60,000 nucleotides of DNA from Membranipora membranacea (taxonomy: Eukaryota > Bryozoa > Gymnolaemata > Cheilostomatida > Membraniporidae), in NCBI GenBank assembly GCA_914767715.1, contig OU612070.1, forward strand, positions 20,698,025 to 20,758,024. Reading direction: 5' to 3'. The notes under the pieces are model-generated. The model did no database searches, had not been told where the DNA came from, and saw only the letters and a program-made list of their open reading frames with translations. A program made the position numbers and the translations under genes. Of the stretch, positions 47,986 to 60,000 are shown one piece after another (position 1 is the first letter of the stretch; the number at the start of each line of letters is the position of its first letter).

Positions 47986-48835
47986 ATGAATCGAACAACA
48001 AACAACACAATTTTCAGCACAAGCTCTTCCGATAAATATGGGGCGACTCCACACCTGCATCTAAAATGCTCCAATACTAAAGATTACAGACGTGCCAAAA
48101 AATAGAAGATACACTTACTCACAAGTCAATCTTTGGGTCACCGTCAAATAATCATTTATAATGATCGACTTCAATTTTTGTCACCTTTGATGTTCACAGT
48201 AAAAGATTACAAACCGACCCTGATGATTAGCTTTAATTAAGTATTGCTATATAAACCGCATTGTGATAAAAATAAGAAAATTATGAACTGTAATGATCGG
48301 TATGAAAACCTTTCTGATTAGTAGTGAGGCAGTTTGATGCCTTTGTACGACGCCCATGTATCATGAGACGCAAGCCCTTAAAAGGGACAACTGACAGATA
48401 AGCCGCAAATAAATCATCCCAACTCAGAACAAGCCAACCAAAATTAACTTATATACCATAACGAGACCACTGGTTGTACAGTTGTTTTTGTTTAATGATT
48501 GTAAGTTGATAGGCGATGCAGTTCCAGGTTTGGTATTGCCATCAGAGTCTCCTCAAGTAGACTATAACGGCAATTTTTTAAAATACATTCTCACATAATG
48601 AAAGCTATTCAAGATAGTATAAATCATAGTCAGATAGGCCTATGCTTATACACTGTATATATATATATTTATATATATTATATCCATTACCCACTCGTTA
48701 CAAGCTCTCTTATACGGTAATCCACTTCAAAAACTTATTTTTCCACTCCTCGCCTATGGCTGCCAACAGCAAGTCTAAGTCTTCATTGCGGAGAGGGTAA
48801 TCCCCTCTAGAGTACAGGTACAGGGACACATGGTA

Positions 48836-49065
48836 CTCAAGCAGCACCCTATTCCGGCTACTCTTTTTATCGAAGAGGCAGAGTTGGATCTTTATACTGT
48901 ATGTGAGGTGTCCCTTTCTGCAAGGACCTGGCTAGGATGACCGCCCTATTTGGTGAATGCCGCACAAGTACCAAATCAAGATTGACTGCCACCGCTGGGA
49001 ATCGAACCTGGACCTCATAGATCACAAGTCAACACCCATAACCGACAGACCACTCCTGACTCCTG
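48836..49065 (-). repeat. tRNA-derived SINE copy
   Basis: The minus strand reads tggtctgtcggttatgggtg near the 5' end, then ccaggttcgattcccagcgg (B-box), then a body homologous to the right arm of the 47.7-kb foldback and to 1-130. The structure (tRNA-like head, unrelated body) is that of a SINE. Confidence 0.75.
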
Positions 49066-49327
49066 CCAGCAGTAAGCATGCCCCAAAGCTCAAGGATGCA
49101 ACACAACACAAACAAAAGTTTGCAAGCACCACTGGCAGCTAAGACTATTAGACTTATATTAGTCAGCCATACATTAATGAGCTCAACACATCAATCTCAC
49201 CTATGATGTTCATTTGTCTCATTAATATGTAATCATTCATCATCATTCATCTAAACAAATCATCATTAAAATCAATGCATTACATCTACCCAATTACCAT
49301 GGGAGGAATATTACTCAATGCTAAGAT

Positions 49328-49384
49328 ACAGGGCCCTCTGACTTGCATGCCTGTATTTTGGCATGCAAGTCCCAGAGGCCCCTA
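49328..49384. repeat. Perfect-stem hairpin around gcatgc
   Basis: gggccctctgacttgcatgcc, an 8-base loop, then ggcatgcaagtcccagaggcccc. The stem of about 21 pairs has one bulge. It is intergenic and no second copy was seen in the window. Confidence 0.8.
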
Positions 49385-49942
49385 CATGCCAAGTAGTAGC
49401 AGTTAGTACAACATACAAAGGTACCAAACAAGAGGGAACAGATTGATCCCAGGTTTTGGAGTAGACCTGTGGATTGATCCATTTATTTATGCGTGAAAGA
49501 TTCAATGAATGAATAATGAATGAATAAATTATCTTAGTAAGTCCTTGTTTAGCTTTATGGTACCTTTTGGTGTCAGCTGGAATATGAATGTATGTACTTG
49601 GCTTCTATTTCTTATTTTTTGCTGAGCTGTAGCCAAACATCTAGCCTTGGGTCTGAGTAAAATGGCTCCTGTTGAACTCAGGCTGGATTAAGATATAAGC
49701 CAATGAGCTTCATGTATTTTCCTTTTAAATTAATAAGAGCTTCCATAGGTCAATGGCTCAGGTGTACTGGCAAATCATTTTTATTGTATGTTATACCCTA
49801 ATGAAAATACTCCAGTTGTGAAAAAATTTCATTTTCTAAAAAAAAAGAAGAAAAGATCTCTTTTTGATCATGAAAAATACCATACAATTGAAGGTATAAG
49901 CTATTGACATCAGATATTCCGGCAATCTAGCAAAAAGATATT

Positions 49943-52900
49943 ATGGAGTATTCCATGATAAAGGGTGGCAAGTTGTCATTCAAAGGTGACAAGAAGAAAA
50001 GGTAATTTTAATTGCACCCTTATTACACACACACTCTGACTCTTAACTTAATTCCTGAAAGTAGTCAGTTACTGAGTTAGTCAGGACATACTCAATGTTG
50101 TCATGGAGTTAGAACTATCTGCTTATTCCCTTACCCTTACTACTCTTTACATACATGCCTTCATTTAACAATGCCAGGGGTCAATCACTCATGTAAGGCT
50201 CTGAGGCCCATGACTGGGGACTACAAGAGAAATGCGCTTATCGTAGCTCTGTACCAATGACTTGAGTCATGACTTTGTATCCGACACCAAACAACAACAA
50301 GAAACTGTCAGTTTGCATGTCATATGTAACACTTACTCTGTTTGATCAACCATATAATATCTTTGCAGCAAGAAACACAAGAAAGAGAAGAAAGCCAAAA
50401 AGAGGAAACATGATGAAGAAGAACCAAGTAGTTCATCAAAGAATTCTGAGGATGACTGCAAAAAACATGGTGGGTGCAGAGTGCCTAAGAAGAAAACTAA
50501 AATTAGGAAATCTAATATTTTGTGTCTCGTATCCATAACCCTCCGAATACAACAGAGTGTGTTGTGTTGTTTTGTAAGGGTGGTGGCAAATGTTACCGTA
50601 ACCTGACTTGCAAGAGAATGGTTGTGTTTTCAAAAATAGTTCTTATGTACAAGTCGCCACAGACTAATGAGTCACCACGCACTTCAAACATATTATCCTC
50701 TGTGATCAATCTATACATTTACAAGTCACTATCTTTGGCCAACAAAAAGGAAAACATGATTCAGATATAAGATGTATGACTATGTATATCTACATGTATC
50801 TTTTTATAAGTCATCTTCATTTATATGTTTGGTGACATTATTATAAGGTTTTACAGTATATTCTATGGAAAAAGATGACTTTATAGTTTATTTCCAACTG
50901 TAATTCTAAATGTAACATCTCAGTCTCTATGTTATACAGGGGGCTGGTGGGTATGCGATAATATTGAAGATATATCAGGAGCTATATGTATAGAGATAGG
51001 ACCTCATTCATATGTATCAGCTCTAGATAATGGCCTTTTCACTGTCGGTGCTCTCAGGGATGAAGGTAGGAAATTATTAGACTGTATAATATAATTACAT
51101 CGCTGTTTGTTTATTTGCATATAATGATTTTGCGTGTTAAATTAATTTATTGTATTTACAATGACAGCATAATATGTTAAAAATCTTGTTTTAATTTGTG
51201 GAATGAAGCATGTAGACCGTACTATGCAGAAAACATACCATTCATCTATCATTTAAGTTTGTATATGGTGCTATCATTTGAGAAGCTCCGGAGGGTATAT
51301 ACTTTTTTTAATTATTTAGGTGCTGGGCCAGCACCCGAAGAAGTCTTAATGGCACTGCGTGTGCTTGACACGGACAAACTCTCACTAAAATCAGGGTTTG
51401 ACAAATACTTGTCAACTGATGAGAAAGGCAAAGTGTGGGGTCGCTCTGATGCTATCGGTGTAAGAGAACAGTGGGAACCTATATTTCAAGATGTAAGTCT
51501 CATTGGTCATCAAAGTGTTCAGACAATGTCTCTGTCTGACATATGATACTTTCAATGCTATTCAGTTCTGCATACCATTTGGGCGGATGTTTCAATAAGG
51601 ATGTCAGTTATTATATGTTGTGTATTATTAGTTCTGCTGACTACTTTTTGTGCCTGATAAAATGATAAACAGCAGATGATAATGTGTGAAAGTCCTAGGC
51701 AAATCTTCACCCCCTGAACCAATAATCAGTGTGAAAATTTCATGTTGACATCGTACTCGTTCTTAGTTATAACCCATATTCTGTGAAATATAATGTAGAG
51801 TGAAGAGAACTAACCCTCTTCAGGCTAGAATTGCCAATGATATAGGTGGTCTGTTCTCACACTGTATATTTCCTTTTTTTTTGGTCTGATCATGCTGTTG
51901 AGTACCCTCCTTTTTCCAGGGTAAGATGGCATTTATAGGAGCTAACGGCTGTTTCATGGGAGTTGATGAAGAAGGAGATATTGTGTGTAAAAGTAAAACT
52001 GCTGGACCCGCTGAATATATTCAGGTAATGGACCCTTTCTTAATGAGATTGATGGGTGCTTCGGGACATAATATGAACTGTGTAATTTAAAACTCAGCAA
52101 TGTCCAGAAAGATTATGGTGTTTTAACTGCAGAATAAAAGAGCACTTGTCAGCAATACTATAGAATGCTTATTGGTTTTACCAATAGCAGATAACTCCAA
52201 ATAAACAGTGGCAATGAGTTAGACACTAAAGATTGGCTGATTGACATTTCATCACTGCATGATAGTCCACTCACATCAATCTACCTGTTCTGCTTAGAAT
52301 TCCACACTCGTGCTTAACACAAATTGGCTTCTATTTCTACAGGTTAGATGTAACAGGAGCAGAGAAGTAGATCCATTGGCTAATATCCCAGTAGAAGAGC
52401 GGGGTGGTAAGGTCTACGATACAGAAGTCAATTATGTGTAAGTTATCTAACTTAATCAAACACTCCTGATGGCTACATCGTCTAGTTTTTCTGCACATTC
52501 AAACTATCTGTACATGACTGTGTTGAATGTTGTGGTCATTAAAATGTCCGAGGACAAAATGCTTCTGATACCAAATATATATTGAAACTGATATAAACTT
52601 TCATCAATAAATTGATACCCTTTAGGTGCTGCCGGATCTGGAGAGTATTTGTGGTATCATTCCTAGGCTGGTTATGACCTATGACTGCGAATTGATAACA
52701 AGATATATGTTCAAATCTGTTGGCATTATTATCAGGGACAAGCAATGGACCCACTTATCCTTCTAATACACAATAAATCTTCTAATCCTAGCAATGACCA
52801 TCATTTAGACAATGCATATTCTAATTACCGATTTTTTGCAAATATTTATTACGCTTATAGAGTTTAGCTGTATATCTTCATATCATGTTGTGTTATAGGA

Positions 52901-53046
52901 AGAAGTTTCAGAGCTTCCAGGATAGAAGGCTGAGAGTTAACACAGAAGATAAATCTGCGCTGAAGAAAGCTAAGCGGGACGGTGCGCTACATGAAGTCAT
53001 GCTGGATAGAAGAGAAAAGATGAAGGCTGATCGATACTGTAAATAG
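49943..53046 (+). CDS. FRG1: FRG1 (FSHD region gene 1 protein)
   Basis: Seven exons join in phase: 49943-50001, 50369-50469, 50940-51065, 51320-51492, 51920-52024, 52343-52437 and 52899-53046, giving 268 residues (human 258). The start [19 protein letters not shown] matches the family's MAEYSYVK-type opening. A Lys-rich nuclear/nucleolar signal follows ([15 protein letters not shown]). A fascin/beta-trefoil-like domain covers about 55-205 with [41 protein letters not shown] and KSKTAG. The tail has [14 protein letters not shown] and ends KADRYCK, as in animals generally. FRG1 is a nuclear protein linked to RNA processing and F-actin binding. AATAAA candidates lie near 53704 and 53757. Confidence 0.96.
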
Positions 53047-54266
53047 TGCACCTTATCTGTGAAGTATTTGGTGTTTCTGGTGTCTCTGATGTTTGTTGTC
53101 TGTGCATCACTGAAAAAAAACCTCTCTTTAGTCTTTTTTAAGTTGCAGTTGATCTTACAAGCATGACATTGTGATGTAACATATTGACATCCTGAAAAAT
53201 TGCCCAAAAGTAACCATGGTTTTATTGAAGCGTTATCATGTTGAGAAAGAGTTGTCTTTTCATATCAACATTCTAAGTAAAAGGACATAACTCTTCTCTA
53301 TACTAGTTAACATTTTAGTTACAGCATGGAGTTTGGGAGTTATGTCCCAAACTCCCTGGTTACAACTGTTTACTTGTTGGTTACAGCAGGGGGGTATAAT
53401 CTCCTATCCCATTAGGAAATTGAAAGGCAGTGCATGACTTTTTTTACCTTCTGATAGTGAAAATGCGAGTAAAATAGACTGATAGTTTAGTACTGTATTA
53501 TATATTTTAGCACTTGAAAACATAGCACAGAATTCCAAATTAAATGATTGGGTACAATAGAAATGGTTTTGTACATATGACTGAATAAGATGTAGAAAAA
53601 ACGGTTAACTGAGTTTATTATCAAAAATAACATTTTAAACTAGAAAAATTATGTATTTAACTGTCAGTCATATTTTATTCGACCAGATATCAGTGGAAGA
53701 AATCAATAAATTTGGCAGTAATGATTATTATTCACTTTCTTGAGTAACTTGATTATAATAAATGTGTTACATGGTACAAAGGACACTTGTGATAAGCTAC
53801 ACTTTTATCGTATAGTTTTACAAAGTAAATCTTTCTCCTTGTTCAGATTTGAATGGAGACATTATAGCAGCACTAGAACAAGTTTGGTCCTTCTGTGAAT
53901 GCGGAGAAATACCAAAAAAAAGGCTGTGTATCAATGTGCTTCCAGACTTTTGCGATATCATTCCACTATCACAGAATCAACAAACTTGTTCTAAGCAGCA
54001 CTGAGTGGGATGACATCGAAGCCTTGTCACTTGTCAGTGTACTGATGCTGTTAATACAGTGAAATGCCTAATTGATTGTGAAATATTACAATCATCATTG
54101 AGTATTTTAATTCACTAGAGGTTACAAAAATATTAAATTCACAATGCGCTTATTTTTAGCTATGCCATAGTATGGAAATACTGGTAGTTCATTCTTATCA
54201 CAGATGATTGGTCTTGGATAAAAGCATGAAAAACAAAATTAGTTTTTATCCAGGGACTGTATTTTA
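53047..54266. other. Convergent intergenic space between FRG1 and the CXorf65-like gene
   Basis: Probably the FRG1 3' UTR plus spacer. It contains the hairpin repeat at 53332-53383 and AATAAA motifs. No ORF of note. Confidence 0.5.
53332..53383. repeat. Hairpin repeat, gttacagca...ctggttacaac flanks
   Basis: GGAGTTTGGGA-gttatg-TCCCAAACTCC is an 11-bp perfect stem, flanked by gttacagcat on the left and ctggttacaa on the right. A partial second unit (ggttacagcagggggg) starts at 53381. It is the clearest member of the hairpin family. Confidence 0.7.
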
Positions 54267-56562
54267 TTAAGCCCTGGGCTTTCCCCTAGAGCTACTCCGA
54301 GGTGGTCTGCCCGAGAAGTTCTTGCCGCCTGAGGGAGCCAGTGATGAGTTGGTTTTTGAGGTGCCCATTTTACCAGCAGGTGAAGGGCTTTTCTGAAGAT
54401 TCTTCAGCGGTTTCAACTTCTTCTTTTGGGACTCTGACAAATGGACTTTGAAGTTTGGATACTGTTCAGATATACGTTCTAACAAGGGTATATAGTTGTA
54501 CTGTTGCAGCGCCTGAGATATGTGAGCGTCCTCATTTTCATCCAGTAGCTGTTTCTGCATGAGTATGTATGTACCGTGAGAGCAGAGATGTTTGGTGGCA
54601 TAATCTCTTCCATGGACTTCCAGGTCTTGAATTAACCCTGAAATAGAAAAAAAACAAAATTTACGCAATTATGATGTTATGTAATTTCAATATGATCGTG
54701 TTGAGTTTTGATATCTTTTAAGCCTACGTGACATGTTTTGAGCTCACTTGTATAAAGGTTATGTAGTCTACATGCTGTGTGATATATTATTTTATTATCG
54801 TTGAAGCCCTGCATTGTTCAAAAAGGTTTGCCTCTCCTTAGTTGAAGGAGAGTACAGGTTGGTAGTTCAATAATCTTTTTTTTCACAACAAATTAGTTTA
54901 ATCTTGAATTTAACTTTTATAGATTGAGAGTGAATGGGTCAATTGATTTGATACCAGATAAGTCATATTCATTTCACCACTTAACTGCTTCATGACATCA
55001 TCTATTGAAGATTAAAATAGCAAAGAATGAAGAAAATTGAAGGGGCTAAAGTTAAAGCATGCTAAATAACAAAAAGTTGTTTTATGATAAGCTAAGTGTT
55101 CATGTAAAAGTGCTTTATCTTGGCTTGACTCTTGCTCTTATCGCCACTCAATATGATCCATGACTGCCCTAATCAGCAAAATTAATGAGTTATGGCATGT
55201 ATGTAGGGTTGTCGAAAAACTGGTAAGGACTTTTGAACAAAGATATTCATGCTCTAACCAAAATAGCCCAGTCATAATTTTTGACTACATAACAAAATGG
55301 GCACGTTTATAAAAATAACATCAGGTAGATTATTGGCGGAAAACATGTGTAGGTCCTAGATGAGGATTGTCTAAGTGCTTAGTTGGCTACAACTGCAATT
55401 GGGTGGCATTACATTCTCAACACTCATTTGAGACTAGGATTAGGATAATATGGCGCTGGGTTAGAATTTCACTACAATCAAACGAAACTTGTGCCACATG
55501 TTTGGTGCAATGCGTCTGCAAACTTCAAACTAATTCCAGTATAACATCCCAATTCACTAATATACAAAAATATATATGCAACGTTTCCCAATTTTTCACA
55601 CGCTACATTCAAATAGAAGACTTTGCAATTATTGAGATCATTGTTCTACCCATACCTGTTTCATCGGACAGATCTAGTAGCATATCTTTATTTTCAGCGT
55701 GTCCCGTTCTGCTTTTGATTGAGGATAGCAGATTTACGACTGAGCACATGGGGTTCACGAGCAGCGACTGGTTATCGGCATACTTTACTATGATAAACAT
55801 ATTGGTTGGTTCTGGTGATTTTTCTTCTTCCTTTTCTTTTTCTGTTGGCAGGACTGACTCACGTCTTTTAGGTTGCCTCTCTGCAATAAACAAAAATTGC
55901 ATCATCATAACCACTTGAGGTGTTTTGTACTCTTATATCAACCTTAATTTATCACAGTTAGTGGAAAAAACAAACATTGTGGCCTAAGATGTTCAAAGAT
56001 TTCAGGCTGAGCTCGTCAAACGATTGTGGCCTCAAAACATCAAGTACAATATTTTATAGATTTTTTTTTCGTAATCAAAAAAACGTATGAGCCTGGATTT
56101 AACAGTTTAATCAATTGGCGACCATTTTTATCACCGCTCTACAATAAAGAACACAGTGCAGACTGTAAAACAAGGACATCCATACTAAATATTTAACCAA
56201 TAGGTCAATACAAGGGAATTAACTGCTTTGTATTTTTAGGCTCTTCTCAAAAGTTGTTGATCTAAAATTCAAAATATCAATATTCATATTATATCTCAGA
56301 AGTCATTGTATTTCATTGATCAGCTGAATAACTGTTGAGCCAACTCCCGGATTGATAAATTTGCTGTTTTGCATGTTCTCCTCATATCCCATGAACGCCT
56401 ATCAAACAATCATCCCCTACCATAGCGTGATATTCCATTGCTCTGCTGTCGAGTCAAATTTGGTAGAGATGATTTCCGAGCGTCAGACTTAGATGTGTGA
56501 CTGTCAACCTTCAATGATCCTAAGGAACCTTTTCTCAGGCTTCCATTTTTGATTTCTGACAT
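54267..56562 (-). CDS. CXorf65-like protein
   Basis: Three exons, 56421-56562, 55656-55880 and 54267-54637, join in phase to 245 residues. The core resembles vertebrate CXorf65: NMFIIVKYADNQSLLVNPMC, then LLDLSDETG at the exon 2-3 junction, then GRDYATKHLCSHGTYILMQ. A ubiquitin-like fold would suit this layout, but that is inference. The first about 75 residues are Ser/Lys-rich and probably disordered (MSEIKNGSLRKGSLGSLK). The C-terminus is again basic and Ser/Gly-rich (GRPPRSSSRGKPRA). Biochemical function is unknown. The gene converges with FRG1. A TAATAAAA overlaps the stop codon, giving a possible poly(A) signal. Confidence 0.8.
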
Positions 56563-59072
56563 GTTAGAGGTGTGTATATCGTGTCAAAGTAGTGCTGCTA
56601 GAGTCGGTGATGTCTACAGATTGTTTTAGGTTATGTCACTGTGACAGATTACCCCCTTGGTGTATGGCTGTCTCCCGTCTTGTGTATTTCCTAGATAAAA
56701 ATAACCTCCTCCAATGCTTTATCGCAAATTAACGCTCCTGCCACTAAGATTATAGGCTTAAAGTGAACAGAGTATTAGCTTAATTATCTTTCCAAGTTCC
56801 CAGCAGTAAACTTTATCAACTCTTGTGCTATGGTAACGCTGTTTACTCTGTCCAGTAGGATGTACAGTTGTTTTATCAAAGACATGCTTTATTTTAGTGT
56901 ACCTACAGCGATGTTCAAATAAACTCTTCTTAAAATAATAGCTGCCTCTTTAATGGAATAATTATTGTAATGCGAGAGATGCCAATAGGCATGATATGTC
57001 GAGTGTATGCCTACCCATTGACTGTTTAGTTCTTCAAGTCTTGAAATCTGAGGGTGCTCTTTTTTTGCTGCTAGATCGAAATTCAAACTCTTTGTAATTG
57101 TTTTGAGAAGCATCAAGTGTTTATACAGCTCTAAATGTGCTTTTTTCTATTTGTTCGGTCACTCATCGGGGAATGAGCAGGAAAGTATGATATTGATATC
57201 AACGACATTATCATTAATCAAAATTATTTTCCGGTACGCTGACATTATGTCTGAGATTGAACTTATTACCCTTTCGTTATGTTTTTACTCTTCTTTTCAG
57301 TGATCATTTGATTTTAGTTGTTTTATGAAGTCAGAGTGTGTCTTCTGGGTGCGGTGATGATGGTTGGTTAGCTTTGGAGGAAACAAGGGAGTATTGTCAT
57401 GTAGTTGCTTTATTGACACCCTAATTGAAGAAGTTCAATACGTCGAGTCTCTTATAGCCGTCTCAGTAGGTTTAACGCCGTCTTGTTTGACCTTACTCCG
57501 TCCAAAACATCTGATCTCATCCACCGTTTGAATATTAGATAGGGTCTTGCAGAGCACAACTTCTTGCCTCACATGATTGGAGAGTGCATTTAGAGCCTAA
57601 TTTGAGCTGACAGCATTGCGCCTTGTCAATCACAGTTCATGGAATCAAGCCAATGCCACCCTAGGTGTTTCAAGAATGGTTTCACTGCATAAAAGACACG
57701 GTTATATTATTATGGTAAGGTTCAGCAGTCTATGGAATATGATTTTAAAGAACCCTTACTCATTTCAAATGCACAAATACAGTCCGGATTGAATCGGAAT
57801 AAGTGCACTTAATCAAATAGCTGTCTACCCTGCCAGAAATGTTTAAAACGCTCAGCCTTCCTTGTGAAATTGATCGCTCATTATTATAGCTTTATTCAGA
57901 CTGTTTAGAAGTGAGTTAAATGAACAAACATTACACAAATACTTGGATGTTTAGAAGAGAAGTAATTTAAATGATTTTCAGTACTCATTGTTTATCCAGT
58001 TAAATACAAAATTTAAATCCAGTATAGGTTGCTAATGGTGAATGAGCCAATACAAACACATGATTCCGACTTGTTCTATAATTATCTAGAAAATGTCTGG
58101 ATTTCTTTCCGCTGTAGCCACCTGTCCTTACAATAGAAACAGCTATGTGTGCAGCGAGAGAGCATGGCGAGGCTGGAATTGATCCATTTTACTGAAATCC
58201 ACAGGCCTGGGAGTATTTCATGAGCGGAGAGGACAATTCTTGAAAAACTGGACAATATCATCATGTTTTGCGAGATTTGAGCAGACATGCAGAGGGTGTT
58301 ATCCACCATACCATTGGATGAAATGACGGGCCAATGAGTAGAGATAAAAGATTTATAGTGCCACATATCAAGGCTGTGTAGCTCCCAAATATTCGTGATC
58401 TGTCAGAGGTCTCTTTTCTAAATCATCGACTGATCCAGTGCTCGTCTAGTCTAAGCCTCCCAGACTCTAGCCTCCCCCGCCCGCCCGACAACCCCACCTT
58501 CTCCCCATCATGTTTGTCATGATTGAGCTATTATCTTATCAGTTATATATTTTAGAGACTAGTTTTGGACCACCTTGACGTAATTTTGCGATAATGTGTT
58601 GGTACCGAAACACATGCTAAGCCCTAGATGAGAAATAAGCCTTGGTAATATCTGAGAGGCTGTCTCTATAGATACCTCAGGAGGGTTCATTTTAAAATCC
58701 ATTGTAAAACCACTGCAAGCTAAAATTGGGTTAATACGAGAAACAATGTTGTGAATAAGTCGAGGCGATACTTCCTAGAACAACACACCCCAACCAATCA
58801 GAACAAGTCACGAGTCCAAATAAATTCTTGGTAACTGTCTGTTCATCTGACCAGAGAAAAAATCCTTCAAGTCCGTTGCAAAGTGTCCAGTAAATTTCAG
58901 TTTGTAATTTGAATATATATATGGTGACTTGCTACCTCTATATTGTCTAAAACTGCTGGATGGAGCTGGATGGACAAAATCAATACGGTATTAACTTCAA
59001 CAAGAACCTGTTCATAGGGTAGGCTAGGTGAACCAATTATACTATTAGTACCAAGTGATATCTGTTTCACAG
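56563..59072. other. Intergenic region, no confident gene
   Basis: 2.5 kb of mostly AT-rich DNA. A C-rich stretch lies at 58475-58505. A 94-codon minus ORF at 58082-58366 shows no family I recognise. The promoters of the CXorf65-like gene and of the plus-strand gene to the right should lie here. Confidence 0.4.
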
Positions 59073-59956
59073 AGGTTTATCAATCTATTACGGTCAAACT
59101 TGGATAAGCTGCCTGCATTCCTTTCAGGAGGAATACCGTCAAACATTTCTAGTCTTCCCTGGACCAACAGAGACCTGACAGAGACTGACTCAAACAAATA
59201 TTCTCCATCCCTTAGAGTTCTAACATTGGTAAGAGACACCGACTTTCCATTTACCACAGTTTAGCAATAACAATGTCGAAATAATTCCTCACCCATTCTG
59301 TAGAAAAGTTTTTTGAGCTGCAGCAAGTCACATCAAACTTCAAGGACGGCGTGTTGGTGAAATCGACCCAAAAGAGTTTACTTTCCGAAAACACTGCCGG
59401 CATATAATAATTGAATAATTTTTTCAATATTTGATCATTCACTTCATACAGAACAAAATTTCACCCACTAATCACTTTATATTACTTATGTTAGGTGTCG
59501 ATTACAGCTCTTGTATTTGAGACACAAAAGAATTCAACACTTACCTACAATTGCGATATTGAGCCGGTGTAAATAGATGACCCTTGTTATGCAGCAGCAA
59601 GTTTTAGTGTTTGATCTCGACCTGTGTTAATCCTTGAAATGGTTAGGTTATCAACTGCCAGAGGAAAATGTACCAAACAAAATGTTACAGCGCTCACTCG
59701 AGTTCCTTATCTCGCAAGCACCTTGGTAGCAGTGTAAGGCAATTAAAACTTTTATATAATATTATTCATCCATGTAATCTTTTGAAATTCTATTGCAGAC
59801 TGTTGCTCACACGAGGTTTAATTGTTTGCCCAGTAAATGCTGTTTGCACATGTAGAAAACTGTGTAATGAATTCATGAACTTTAGCGTAGGGAATTTCAG
59901 CTTTGAATCTAGCAATGATGTCAGCACAACTTGGGCTTATAGATTACAGTCCCTAG
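59073..59956 (+). CDS. Three exons of an unrecognised gene, cut by the window edge
   Basis: Exons 59073-59228 (acceptor tgtttcacag, donor ttg/gtaaga), 59495-59568 (acceptor acttatgttag, donor gt/gtaaat) and 59799-59956 (acceptor attctattgcag, donor tag/gtgaga) join in phase to about 129 residues without a stop. The peptide has RFINLLRSNLDKLPAFLSGG, then VSITALVFETQKNSTLTYNC, then LLLTRGLIVCPVNAVCTC and several further Cys and N-glycosylation sequons (NISS, NSTL, NFSV, NFSF). This suggests a secreted or lumenal Cys-containing domain. I do not recognise the family. The start lies upstream and the end lies beyond the window. Confidence 0.55.
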
Positions 59957-60000
59957 GTGAGATTGAATAGCATTGGTTCAAAACCCTTGTAAGCCGATGA

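Noticed and set aside
55367-55918. 183-codon plus ORF
   Set aside because: It is the antisense shadow of exon 2 of the CXorf65-like gene, whose frame, splice sites and similarity are much better supported.
59045-59442. Minus-strand ORFs overlapping the right-hand gene
   Set aside because: The plus strand here has a strong acceptor and donor exactly bounding an open frame and joins in phase to two further exons. The minus frames have neither.
1-60000. Bacterial-style operon, defence system or toxin-antitoxin module
   Set aside because: Split genes, GT-AG introns and animal orthologues throughout. No prokaryotic gene organisation was found.

Overview
The window looks like nuclear DNA of an invertebrate metazoan. 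The genes are split into many short exons with GT-AG introns. The sequence is AT-rich, with many small palindromic repeats. The proteins are animal-type orthologues: autophagy lipid transporter ATG2, chromatin factor VPS72/YL1, Golgi alpha-mannosidase II, FRG1 and a CXorf65-like protein. A fucolectin-type lectin exon and a large P-loop sulfotransferase-like gene also point to an invertebrate. I cannot fix the phylum from sequence alone.

Layout, left to right. (1) 1-3440 holds a copy of an interspersed repeat, the last exon of a fucolectin-like gene (+), and a 1.38-kb terminal-inverted-repeat transposon with a clear target-site duplication. (2) 3443-23075 is ATG2 on the minus strand. I could place 24 exons covering the chorein N-terminus through roughly the first 60% of the protein; exons for the remaining C-terminal part are not visible. 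The long ATG2 intron 2 carries a complete two-exon sulfotransferase-like gene on the plus strand. (3) 23100-26500 holds a 5'-truncated non-LTR retrotransposon and a collapsed duplicate of the ATG2-exon-3/sulfotransferase block. (4) 26560-29713 is complete VPS72 (minus, 6 exons, 354 aa). (5) 32027-46322 is a complete alpha-mannosidase II gene (minus, 22 exons). My exon model stays in frame throughout and gives 1144 aa. (6) 46400-49900 is intergenic and rich in foldback and tRNA-derived repeats. (7) 49943-53046 is complete FRG1 (plus, 7 exons, 268 aa). (8) 54267-56562 is a complete three-exon CXorf65-like gene (minus, 245 aa), convergent with FRG1. (9) 59073-59956 holds three phase-compatible exons of an unrecognised plus-strand gene that runs off the right edge.

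The genes are unrelated housekeeping loci: ER-phagophore lipid transfer, SWR1/SRCAP chromatin remodelling, Golgi N-glycan processing and RNA processing. I see no gene cluster acting as one pathway, and no convincing new molecular system. The most unusual material is structural: a nested gene whose locus was partly copied, a miniature transposon family sitting beside three splice donors in two genes, a family of hairpins with different stems in similar flanks, an in-frame internal duplication in ATG2, and an ATG2 gene with no visible C-terminal half. Exon boundaries were read by eye from splice consensus and reading phase. They are exact where stated and approximate where marked 'about'.
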